A DNA stretch of 5,702 nt from Oscillospiraceae bacterium (GCA_009777435.1 WRLW01000108.1:1-5702); one strand, 5' to 3'. Positions 1 through 5,702 are shown, numbered from the stretch's first letter. Notes: generated from the letters alone by a model not told the origin. A program made the numbers and translations.

Positions 1-4
1 AAAT

Positions 5-862
5 ATGCTGTTGCTTAACAATGTCACAAAAAATTATGGGAAATTCACCGCTTTGGAGGACATCGACCTCGAATTTTCAAGCGGCGTTTATGCCTTGCTG
101 GCGCCCAACGGCGCAGGCAAAACCACGCTGATAAAAATGCTGACGACGCTCATTTTCCCCACCAAGGGCGAAATACTTTGGAATGGCGATGAAATTGTCA
201 AGCTTGATGCGTCATACCGCAGCATCATCGGTTATTTGCCGCAAGACTTCGGGTATTATAAAAACCATTCACCTTATGACTTTCTGATGTATTTGTCGGC
301 AGTCAAATGTATAGACCGGAACACAGCCAAACGAAAATCCGACGAACTGCTTGAAATCGTGGGACTGGCGGATGTGCGGAACAAGAAGATGCGGAAGTTT
401 TCCGGCGGCATGATTCAGCGCGTAGGCATCGCGCAGGCTATGCTGAACGACCCAAAAATCCTGATCCTCGACGAACCTACGGCGGGCCTTGACCCAAAAG
501 AGCGCGTCCGTTTCCGCAACCTTATTTCATCGCTGTCGAAAGACCGCATTGTCATCCTCTCTACGCATATCGTGAGCGACATTGAAACCATCGCAAACCG
601 CGTGATTATGTTCAAAGACCACAAGCTCTTCGCCAACGACGAGCCGGCCGCGCTGTGCCGGGCGCTTGCGGGCAAGGTGTATGAAACGGACGACGCCGCA
701 GCAGTCAAGAACATGCATCTCCCGCTCACCGAACGGCAGGAAAACGGCAAAACCATCGTGCGCTTTGCGAGCGAAGCAAGCATACAGGCGGACTTGGCGC
801 ACCCGGTCGCTCCAAATCTGGAAGATGTGTTCCTGTACGTTTACCGCGACGAGGCGGCATGA
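5..862 (+). CDS. ABC-2 type exporter, ATP-binding subunit
   Basis: This is the cytoplasmic ATPase that powers the two membrane proteins encoded directly downstream. The 285-aa protein has every nucleotide-binding motif in order: Walker A APNGAGKTT (residues 33-41; the first position is Ala rather than Gly, which the general [AG]-x4-GK-[ST] pattern allows), Q-loop LPQ (Q80), signature FSGGM (132-136, Phe for the usual Leu), Walker B ILILDEP with catalytic E157, D-loop GLD (161-163) and H-loop His188. The tail contains LEDVFLYV (272-279), typical of the C-terminal extension of ABC-2 exporter ATPases. The ATG at 5 suits the family's N-terminus (LLLNNVTKNYG), but only four bases lie upstream, so the ribosome site, promoter and any earlier start are outside the window. 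Its TGA overlaps the next ATG by four bases, implying translational coupling. Family membership is secure. The substrate is unknown; peptide, antibiotic or lipid export are possibilities only. Confidence 0.95.
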   Translation: MLLLNNVTKNYGKFTALEDIDLEFSSGVYALLAPNGAGKTTLIKMLTTLIFPTKGEILWNGDEIVKLDASYRSIIGYLPQDFGYYKNHSPYDFLMYLSAVKCIDRNTAKRKSDELLEIVGLADVRNKKMRKFSGGMIQRVGIAQAMLNDPKILILDEPTAGLDPKERVRFRNLISSLSKDRIVILSTHIVSDIETIANRVIMFKDHKLFANDEPAALCRALAGKVYETDDAAAVKNMHLPLTERQENGKTIVRFASEASIQADLAHPVAPNLEDVFLYVYRDEAA

Positions 863-1998
863 TGGAAGTTTTTAGGCTTGAACTGAAAAAAATACTGCGC
901 TCGCCCATGTTGTTCGTGTTTCTGGCGTTGTGCTTCGGTTTTAACCTCCTTCTCGTCATACCCCGTACATATTATTTTGACTACGCCGATTACGTCGCGG
1001 ACGCTTCAAGGACGACGGGATACCGGTTGGGGGCGGAGTTCGACGAGAACCTTTTGGATTTAGAACCCGGGGAACTCAGGGATTGGCTGCGGGAAGAAAC
1101 TTACGGCGCGGCCGATGTTTTTGACGGCTACGATACGGCATATATTGCGGACGCTTATATCGAAAGATTAAACCTTTCCGGCTACAAAGCGGAAATGATG
1201 CGCGGTAAATACGCTGCGTTGCAAGCGGCCGTCAACGACAAGGCTTCTACCGATGAAAGCCTGACGCTCTACTTCGCAAGCGCCACATCTGATAAGCACT
1301 TTGGGCTGCATGGCATCACACTGCGGTTTTTAATTGCCCAGTGCGGGATTCTGGCCGCGCTGATCATGTTGCTTTCGCTCGGATATGAGCACAGCAGCCG
1401 CACGGCACACACGGTATACGCGACAAAGACAGGCCGGCATATCCAACGCCATAAAATGCTCGCGTCATTGTCGGCCGGCATGATGGCCTTTGCTGTCTTA
1501 ATGGGGTTAACGCTTGCCGCATACTTCGCGCTGAACGATTATGGAAATACATGGGGCAGCAGCGTGTCAAGCGGGTTTAACTATATCAATGATATGCTCG
1601 CCGGCGTCCGCCCGTTTGTCACTTGGCAGCGTTACACCGTGCTGACCTATCTTTTGGCTGTTCTCGTTATAGCCGCGCTTCTGACCGTGTGTTTTGGGAC
1701 AATCGCGTTCGTTATTGGAACATGGATGAAGAACAGCTACATCGGTTTTTTAGTGTTCCTGATCATCAACGCCGGATGTCTCGTTTTCGCTTTTGCGTTC
1801 GCGGGAAGACTGCCCGCGTATTTGAGTATGCTTTCCCCCGCGTGGCTGTGGATAAAACAACCTTACTGGTTCACCGACGGCGGCGCGGACATTCTATGGA
1901 AAAACTTTGAAGTTCTCGGCGTTTGCGCGTCACTTGTTCTGCTGGCCGGACTCTGCTTGTTTTCGGCAAAGATGTTCAGAAAGAGAGATATTGTATGA
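859..1998 (+). CDS. ABC-2 type permease, first membrane subunit
   Basis: This 379-aa protein is probably one membrane subunit of the exporter powered by the preceding ATPase. Hydrophobic segments suggest six helices at about residues 17-34, 156-174, 200-224, 262-285, 293-316 and 351-371. The first helix follows a basic amphipathic start (LELKKILRSP). A polar stretch of about 120 residues (35-155), rich in Asp, Glu and Tyr, separates helices 1 and 2 and should lie outside the membrane. The loop between helices 2 and 3 carries YATKTGRHIQRHK (187-199), probably cytoplasmic and facing the ATPase, and a similar motif recurs in the next protein. The C-terminus is basic (KMFRKRDIV). The start is ATG at 859, in an ATGA overlap with the upstream stop; the adjacent ATG at 862 is an equally possible start one codon shorter. 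The assignment rests on topology and neighbours, because ABC-2 permeases have little fixed sequence signature. Confidence 0.85.
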   Translation: MMEVFRLELKKILRSPMLFVFLALCFGFNLLLVIPRTYYFDYADYVADASRTTGYRLGAEFDENLLDLEPGELRDWLREETYGAADVFDGYDTAYIADAYIERLNLSGYKAEMMRGKYAALQAAVNDKASTDESLTLYFASATSDKHFGLHGITLRFLIAQCGILAALIMLLSLGYEHSSRTAHTVYATKTGRHIQRHKMLASLSAGMMAFAVLMGLTLAAYFALNDYGNTWGSSVSSGFNYINDMLAGVRPFVTWQRYTVLTYLLAVLVIAALLTVCFGTIAFVIGTWMKNSYIGFLVFLIINAGCLVFAFAFAGRLPAYLSMLSPAWLWIKQPYWFTDGGADILWKNFEVLGVCASLVLLAGLCLFSAKMFRKRDIV

Positions 1999-3191
1999 GC
2001 ATGATATGGCTTGAAATGAAGAAAATCTGGAATTGGAAAATACTTTGCGCGCTCGCGCTGGCCTGCGCCCTGTTTTATGTTATGTTTATGAGTTACTTTG
2101 TCAGCTATTATAAATCAGGCAATCACCCGCAAGTGGAAATGATATACTATGCCGAGGAGCTCGTGCATCTTTACGGAACGTCGATTACACCTGAAGAACT
2201 GTCAGCTTATGTCGCCGCAGAGCGCGAAAGGCTTGTTGCCCAAGCGGATACTCAGTTCAAAACCATGCCTGTTTTCGCGGAGGCAGGGATATATTCTTAT
2301 GCCGACTTTTCAAGGCTGAGAGAGGCGAGAGGAAGCGCGTTCACTCAGGCGGAAAATGACGCATATTGGACGTTGTATGGGGAGGCGTGCAATTATTTGG
2401 GGTTCTTCCTCGAAACGCTTGAACACATGGAAGAAGAGTTTGACATCAAGCCGATATATATCGGATGGAACGACAGTGTTTGGGGCGTGTTAAACGAACG
2501 GGAGCAGGCGAGATATACAGAGATTGTGCAAAACAATGAACACCATACGGTTTTGAGTTATTGGACGCACGGAAATACAAACGATTATGCCGTGTGCTTT
2601 GCCGTTATGCTTATGCTTGCGGTTCTGATACTTGTTTCGCCGCTCCAAGTTTCAGACCGTCACGGAAACATACATCACTTGCAGTATTCATCCAAGTTAG
2701 GGCGTAAAATTATACACAGACAGCTTGCCGCGACCTTGCTTTCAGCCTTTATGCTTACGACCGTGCTGGTTTTGATATTCGGCGGCATATACAGCACAAA
2801 CGGCACATATTTGTTTTGGGACGCGAACATCAACTCCGGTCTTAATCTCGGCCACTACTCGGTGTTTCATATGACATACGGTCAATGGGTCACGGCAATG
2901 ATTGTTCTGATGTACATACTGGCGCTTGGAGTTTCCATGCTCGCGTTTGTCCTGTCGAGGTTTTCCCGCAGCATGATAACGCTTATTATGAAGCTGATTC
3001 CTTTGTTTGCGGCTGCGGCTTATCTGTGTACGGCAGTTTTCAATTATTCCTTTAGTATGCTTGACAATACATTGTATAATCTCGTGCGAGTGTTCGGAAC
3101 AGAGGTGTATGTCTGCGGGGTTGTTGTAATTCTCGCGCTTGCGGCGGTATTGTATGTTGTGCGGCGGGAAAAACGTGTGGATGTAATGTGA
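1995..3191 (+). CDS. ABC-2 type permease, second membrane subunit
   Basis: This 398-aa protein is probably the second membrane half of the exporter. Predicted helices lie at about residues 16-38, 197-217, 243-266, 298-320, 328-350 and 369-389. A large soluble region (39-196), presumably extracytoplasmic, separates helices 1 and 2; it is rich in Glu and Tyr and partly helical in character (EELSAYVAAERERL). After helix 2 comes YSSKLGRKIIHRQLA (231-245), the counterpart of the TKTGRHIQRHK loop in the first permease, which suggests paralogous subunits. The frame is open further upstream to an ATG at 1923, but that start would overlap the previous gene by 76 bases. ATG 1995 forms an ATGA overlap with the preceding TGA, follows a purine-rich AGAAAGAGAGA stretch, and begins with the expected MIWLEMKKIW membrane-entry sequence. 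Codon use is the most AT-rich of the window. No clear terminator follows the TGA. Confidence 0.85.
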   Translation: MSMIWLEMKKIWNWKILCALALACALFYVMFMSYFVSYYKSGNHPQVEMIYYAEELVHLYGTSITPEELSAYVAAERERLVAQADTQFKTMPVFAEAGIYSYADFSRLREARGSAFTQAENDAYWTLYGEACNYLGFFLETLEHMEEEFDIKPIYIGWNDSVWGVLNEREQARYTEIVQNNEHHTVLSYWTHGNTNDYAVCFAVMLMLAVLILVSPLQVSDRHGNIHHLQYSSKLGRKIIHRQLAATLLSAFMLTTVLVLIFGGIYSTNGTYLFWDANINSGLNLGHYSVFHMTYGQWVTAMIVLMYILALGVSMLAFVLSRFSRSMITLIMKLIPLFAAAAYLCTAVFNYSFSMLDNTLYNLVRVFGTEVYVCGVVVILALAAVLYVVRREKRVDVM

Positions 3192-3272
3192 TGCTTGGCG
3201 GGCGGGAAAACCTGACCGCTGTTGTTCCGATTACTCTGCATTGTTTTCAAGGCCGAACACGTTAAGAAAAAT

Positions 3273-3302
3273 TTGACAAATCAATTATATATAATATATA
3301 AT
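3273..3302 (+). promoter_or_regulatory. Consensus sigma-A type promoter for ilvE-birA
   Basis: A perfect -35 box TTGACA (3273-3278) is followed after 18 bases by a perfect -10 box TATAAT (3297-3302). A second TATAAT lies at 3290-3295, only 11 bases from the -35 box and therefore badly spaced. Transcription should begin near 3309, giving a leader of about 25 bases, too short for a leader-peptide attenuator or T-box. The surrounding 3280-3317 stretch is almost pure A/T. Confidence 0.8.
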
Positions 3303-3319
3303 ATTTAATTAAATTAACT

Positions 3320-3324
3320 AAGGA
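3320..3324 (+). promoter_or_regulatory. Ribosome binding site that decides the ilvE start
   Basis: AAGGA at 3320-3324 directly abuts an ATG at 3325, leaving no room for ribosome positioning, but lies 9 bases before the in-frame ATG at 3334. The spacing favours 3334 as the ilvE start. Confidence 0.7.
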
Positions 3325-3333
3325 ATGAATACA

Positions 3334-4398
3334 ATGAACAACATCGAAATCACCAGAACCAAAACGCCGAAGCCGAAGCCCGCCGAGGAGAGCTTGGGCT
3401 TTGGTCAATATTTCACAGACCATATGTTTTTGATGGACTATCAGCCCGATAAGGGCTGGCATGGCGCGCGCGTCGTGCCGTACGCGACGCTGCCTATGGA
3501 TCCCGCGAGCATGGTGTTCCATTATGGCCAGGAATTGTTCGAGGGGCTTAAAGCCTACCGCGGAGCGGACGGCAAGGTAAGGCTGTTCCGCGCCGCCGAG
3601 AACGTGCGGCGCCTGAACCGTTCCTGCGAGCGCCTGCATATCCCCGTTATCGACGAACAGCTTCACATGGACGCCCTGCTGGCCTTGATAAACACCGATA
3701 TCGGCTGGGTTCCATACGCCAAGGACAGCTCGCTGTACATCAGGCCCTTTATCATAGCCACCGACCCGTTTCTGGGCGTACGCGCCTCATACGGCTATAT
3801 GTTTATAATCATCCTTTCGCCGTCCGGCTCTTACTACAAGGACGGCATGTCTCCCACAAGCATTTTCGTCGAGACCAGAGACGTACGCGCCGTACGCGGC
3901 GGCATGGGCGCGGAGAAGGTCGGCGCGAACTACGCCGCCACCATACGCGCGCAGGAGGCCGCCAAAAAGGAAGGCTTTGCGCAGGTGCTGTGGACGGACG
4001 CCTTTGAACACCGCCGCATTGAGGAGATCGGCACCTCAAACGCGTTTTTCGTTATTGACGGCACAGTGATAACGCCCGCGCTCACAGGCAGCATCCTGCC
4101 GGGCATCACGCGCATGTCGTGTATAGAGCTGCTGAGGCAATGGGGCATCCCGGTGACCGAGCGCGACCTGACCGTAGACGAGGTAGCCGCCGCCGCGCGT
4201 GAGGGCCGGCTGTCGGAGGCGTTCGCCAGCGGAACCGCGGCCGTTATCTCGCCGGTAGGCTCGCTGCACTGGAACGGGCAGGATATAAATATCGGCGGCA
4301 CAGGCCCGATAGCGAAGCGCCTGTATGACACTCTGACCGGCATCCAGTGGGGCCGTGCGCCTGACACGTACGGCTGGACTACGGTAGTCGCGGAATAA
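3334..4398 (+). CDS. ilvE: Branched-chain-amino-acid aminotransferase
   Basis: This PLP enzyme (EC 2.6.1.42, fold-type IV) transfers amino groups between glutamate/2-oxoglutarate and leucine, isoleucine or valine and their keto acids: the last step of their synthesis or the first of their breakdown, in the cytoplasm. The 354-aa product has the family landmarks: FHYGQELFEGLKAYR (62-76), the Schiff-base lysine in GGMGAEKVGANYAA (K195), the glutamate expected to contact the PLP ring nitrogen in EEIGTSN (E231), and the phosphate-binding stretch SGTAAVISPVG (299-309). Length and motifs match the BCAT2-like subgroup shared by bacteria and eukaryotes rather than the shorter E. coli IlvE. GANY replaces the more usual GGNY after the lysine. 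Start 3334 is chosen because AAGGA is 9 bases upstream; an in-frame ATG at 3325 would add three residues. It has its own strong promoter and is followed after 3 bases by birA, so the two are very likely cotranscribed. Confidence 0.96.
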   Translation: MNNIEITRTKTPKPKPAEESLGFGQYFTDHMFLMDYQPDKGWHGARVVPYATLPMDPASMVFHYGQELFEGLKAYRGADGKVRLFRAAENVRRLNRSCERLHIPVIDEQLHMDALLALINTDIGWVPYAKDSSLYIRPFIIATDPFLGVRASYGYMFIIILSPSGSYYKDGMSPTSIFVETRDVRAVRGGMGAEKVGANYAATIRAQEAAKKEGFAQVLWTDAFEHRRIEEIGTSNAFFVIDGTVITPALTGSILPGITRMSCIELLRQWGIPVTERDLTVDEVAAAAREGRLSEAFASGTAAVISPVGSLHWNGQDINIGGTGPIAKRLYDTLTGIQWGRAPDTYGWTTVVAE

Positions 4399-4401
4399 AT
4401 C

Positions 4402-5388
4402 ATGGATACCAAATCCAAGGTGCTTGAGCTGCTTGAAAAAAAGCGCGGCGTCAGCCTGTCGGGTCAAAAGATAGCCGTCGAGCTGGGCGTTTCCCGAACC
4501 GCCGTTTGGAAATCCATAAAAGCCCTGCAAAGTGAGGGGCATTTGATCGGCTCGGCCACAAACAGGGGATATATGCTCTCCCCGGACAGCCATATACTGT
4601 CCGAGGAGAGCGTTCGCGCTTTACTGACGGTAAAGCCTGAGCGGGTATTTATCCACAACACGCTGGAGTCCACCAACATTACGGCCAAGGAGCTGGCGAT
4701 GCGCGGCGCCGCCCATGGCACGGCCGTCATCGCCGAGCGGCAGACGGCGGGCAGGGGCCGCATGGGACGGGCCTTTCTCGCGCCGCCGGACAGCGGCCTG
4801 TATATGAGCGTCGTACTCTACCCGCGCATAATGGGGGTCGCGTCCGCGACATGGATGACGGCGGCGGCGGCGGTCGCGGTATGCGAGGCCGTGGAAGCCG
4901 TTACCGGCGGGCTGTCCGGCGGCCCGCCGGTCATAAAATGGGTCAACGACGTATTCGTTGGCGGCAAGAAGGTATGCGGTATCCTGACCGAAGCCATAAC
5001 CGACGTTGAGAGCGGCCGCGCCGATTGGGCGGTGACCGGCATAGGCATAAACATATCCTCCGTTCCCGACGGGCTTGAGGGCGTCGCGGGCGCGATACTT
5101 CCGGGAAACCGGGACGCCTCCGTGCGCGTACGTTTAGCCGCCGAGCTGCTGAACAGGCTGGCCGCGCCCAACGCGTGGGGAGACGTGAAGGCTCTCAGAG
5201 CGGCATACAAAAAGCGCCTCTTTATGCTGGGACAAACCGTCGGCGTTATACTGCCAAACGAGACTTACGACGCCGTTGCCCTTGATGTGGACGCCGAAGG
5301 CCGGCTGCTGGTCGAAAGGCCCGACGGCACGCGCGCCGCGCTCTTATACGGCGAGGTCTCGCTGCGGGCCGGCGGCGGCGCTGTATAA
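4402..5388 (+). CDS. birA: Bifunctional biotin-protein ligase and biotin operon repressor BirA
   Basis: BirA activates biotin with ATP to biotinyl-5'-AMP and joins it to the acceptor lysine of biotin enzymes such as acetyl-CoA carboxylase; with biotinyl-AMP bound, regulator-type members dimerise on DNA and repress biotin genes. The 328-aa protein has an N-terminal winged helix-turn-helix (about 5-60; GQKIAVELGVSRTAVWKSI at 21-39, wing ending NRGYML), so it is the DNA-binding type. The catalytic domain shows STN (90-92), biotinyl-AMP loop GRGRMGRAF (117-125), KWVND (179-183), KKVCGILTE (189-197) and GIGIN (213-217). A C-terminal SH3-like domain (about 277-323) ends GEVSLR. Differences from E. 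coli are Phe for the Trp after GRGRxGR and Val for Pro in KWPND; I regard both as tolerated lineage variation. The start lies 3 bases after the ilvE stop, with only a weak GGA nearby, suggesting coupled translation. Its stop codon touches a BirA-type operator. Confidence 0.96.
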   Translation: MDTKSKVLELLEKKRGVSLSGQKIAVELGVSRTAVWKSIKALQSEGHLIGSATNRGYMLSPDSHILSEESVRALLTVKPERVFIHNTLESTNITAKELAMRGAAHGTAVIAERQTAGRGRMGRAFLAPPDSGLYMSVVLYPRIMGVASATWMTAAAAVAVCEAVEAVTGGLSGGPPVIKWVNDVFVGGKKVCGILTEAITDVESGRADWAVTGIGINISSVPDGLEGVAGAILPGNRDASVRVRLAAELLNRLAAPNAWGDVKALRAAYKKRLFMLGQTVGVILPNETYDAVALDVDAEGRLLVERPDGTRAALLYGEVSLRAGGGAV

Positions 5389-5420
5389 TTGTCAACCTAA
5401 TTATTTTTTAGGTTGACAAT
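5388..5420 (+). promoter_or_regulatory. BirA operator, perfect 13-bp inverted repeat
   Basis: The left arm ATTGTCAACCTAA (5388-5400) and right arm TTAGGTTGACAAT (5408-5420) are exact reverse complements around a 7-base A/T centre. The core half-sites TTGTCAACC and GGTTGACAA, 13 bases apart, resemble the known bacterial BirA site of TTGT-x-AACC / GGTT-x-ACAA form; the published gap, as I recall it, is about 14-16 bases, so this is slightly short. Three things support the call: a DNA-binding BirA is encoded immediately upstream, bioY lies immediately downstream, and the right arm contains the bioY -35 box, so bound BirA would block RNA polymerase. The site begins on the last base of the birA stop codon. 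As RNA it would form a stem-loop, but no T-run follows it, so an intrinsic terminator is unlikely. Confidence 0.83.
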
Positions 5421-5441
5421 CGCTAATTCCTCCTGTATGAT
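5413..5441 (+). promoter_or_regulatory. bioY promoter overlapping the BirA operator
   Basis: A perfect -35 box TTGACA (5413-5418), lying inside the right operator arm, is followed after exactly 17 bases by TATGAT (5436-5441), one mismatch from TATAAT. Transcription should begin around 5447-5449, giving a leader of about 23 bases that carries the strong Shine-Dalgarno site. The overlap implies repression by competition when BirA is loaded with biotinyl-AMP. Confidence 0.8.
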
Positions 5442-5461
5442 GATAGGCATTATACGGGAGG
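5429..5461 (+). other. Inverted repeat pairing with the bioY Shine-Dalgarno site
   Basis: CCTCCTGTAT (5429-5438) and ATACGGGAGG (5452-5461) can form a 10-bp RNA stem with one G-U pair and a 13-base loop. The right arm contains the bioY Shine-Dalgarno GGGAGG, while the left arm overlaps the -10 box and lies upstream of the predicted start point. The hairpin could therefore form only in longer transcripts entering from birA, not in mRNA made from the bioY promoter. Only three T residues follow it, so it is at best a weak terminator. The pairing is seen in the sequence; a function in translation control is inference. Confidence 0.5.
5456..5461 (+). promoter_or_regulatory. Strong ribosome binding site of bioY
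   Basis: GGGAGG, read on into T as GGAGGT, lies 9 bases before the ATG at 5471. It is the strongest Shine-Dalgarno match in the window and fixes the bioY start. Confidence 0.85.
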
Positions 5462-5470
5462 TTTGACGGC

Positions 5471-5702
5471 ATGAGAAGAATCAGCATTAAGGATATGGCG
5501 TTATGCGCGCTGTTCGCGGCGCTTAGCGCGGCGCTGTCTCCCTACGCCATACCCATAGGCCCTGTGCCCATCACCCTGACGCATATTTCCATTTTCACGG
5601 CCGCCGGGCTGCTGGGGGCGCGCAAAGCGGCCGTAAGCCAAGCCGTGTTCGTTTTGATGGGCGCGGCCGGCGCGCCGGTTTTTTCGGGCTTCAGGGGAGG
5701 CT
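5471..5702 (+). CDS. bioY: Biotin transporter BioY, ECF S-component (5' part only)
   Basis: BioY is the membrane protein that captures biotin for an energy-coupling factor transporter, alone or with the shared EcfT membrane subunit and EcfA ATPases. Only the first 77 residues are present, the frame running open off the end; the family is usually around 180-200 residues. Visible marks are a basic start (MRRISIKDMA), a first helix (about 9-23), the family motif IPIGPVPITLTH (27-38), a second hydrophobic segment (39-49), LLGARKAAVSQ (47-57) and the biotin-binding-region signature GAPVFSGFRGG (67-77). Most relatives have Gln where this protein has the second Thr of ITLTH. The start is set by GGGAGG 9 bases upstream. 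Placement behind a BirA-type operator fits biotin-repressed uptake. No ecfA or ecfT is visible here, so it probably uses subunits encoded elsewhere. Confidence 0.94.
   Translation, partial: MRRISIKDMALCALFAALSAALSPYAIPIGPVPITLTHISIFTAAGLLGARKAAVSQAVFVLMGAAGAPVFSGFRGG

Noticed and set aside
1923..1994. Upstream in-frame ATG extending the second permease by 24 residues
   Set aside because: It would overlap the first permease by 76 bases and put a basic, Cys-containing stretch before the natural membrane-entry sequence. The ATGA overlap at 1995 is the better start.
3192..3272. Terminator after the transporter operon
   Set aside because: Only a short GCGG/CCGC pairing was found between the TGA and the ilvE promoter, with no T-run after it. 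No RNA gene, repeat or other signal was seen in this stretch.
3325..3333. ATG at 3325 as the ilvE start
   Set aside because: The AAGGA ribosome site directly touches it with no spacing, while the ATG at 3334 has a normal 9-base gap. It would add only three residues.
3309..3333. Attenuator, T-box or riboswitch ahead of ilvE
   Set aside because: The predicted leader of about 25 bases is too short for any of these, and no leader peptide or stem-loop set is visible.
4036..4593. Long open frame on the - strand (185 codons) across the ilvE/birA junction
   Set aside because: It lies opposite two clear genes, has no ribosome site and shows no recognisable motif. Such frames are expected opposite GC-rich codons. 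The other - strand open frames were rejected for the same reason.
4858..4880. GCG-rich trinucleotide run in birA
   Set aside because: It encodes the Ala-rich helix TAAAAAVAV of the catalytic domain and is ordinary codon repetition.
5384..5389. TATAAT at the birA stop codon as a promoter -10 box
   Set aside because: No -35-like sequence lies 16-18 bases upstream in the GC-rich end of birA, and a better promoter sits just downstream.
5390..5395. TTGACA on the - strand from the left operator arm, as a divergent promoter
   Set aside because: It exists because of the operator symmetry. It would fire antisense into birA, and the right distance holds GC-rich codons with no -10 box.
5388..5420. Inverted repeat after birA as a rho-independent terminator
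   Set aside because: The stem is A/T-rich and followed by CGCTAATT rather than a T-run. Its half-sites and overlap with the bioY -35 box fit an operator better.

Overview
The window is most likely chromosomal DNA of a Firmicute, probably a clostridial-class anaerobe of middling to fairly high GC. Support comes from the family resemblances of the proteins (a three-gene ABC-2 exporter of Firmicute type, a regulator-type BirA with KKVCGILTE, an orphan BioY), strong purine-rich ribosome sites and textbook TTGACA/TATAAT promoters. The species cannot be told from the sequence.

Region 1 (1-3191) is a tight three-gene operon on the + strand: one ABC ATPase and two different six-helix ABC-2 permeases, each with a large extracytoplasmic domain after its first helix. 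Both junctions are 4-base ATGA stop/start overlaps. The substrate cannot be read from the sequence. The permeases share a cytoplasmic SK/TK-x-GR-x-I motif, which suggests a heteromeric membrane part served by the single ATPase. This region, above all the second permease, is visibly more AT-rich in codon choice than what follows.

Region 2 (3192-5388) opens with a 142-base intergenic gap holding a perfect-consensus promoter (TTGACA, 18 bp, TATAAT). It drives a branched-chain aminotransferase (ilvE) followed after only 3 bases by birA, the bifunctional biotin-protein ligase and biotin repressor.

Region 3 (5388-5702) is a compact biotin-control node. A perfect 13-bp inverted repeat of BirA-operator type starts on the last base of the birA stop codon. 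Its right arm contains the -35 box of a strong promoter for bioY, the membrane S-component of an ECF biotin transporter, which runs off the window end. A second inverted repeat pairs a CCTCC stretch just upstream of the bioY start point with the bioY Shine-Dalgarno sequence. It should form only in transcripts reading through from birA, so it may keep bioY silent unless it is transcribed from its own BirA-controlled promoter.

Together, birA supplies the biotin sensor and ligase, and the adjacent site lets it shut off biotin uptake when biotinyl-AMP accumulates. All of these families are known. The least ordinary element is the layered operator, promoter and SD-hairpin arrangement between birA and bioY.
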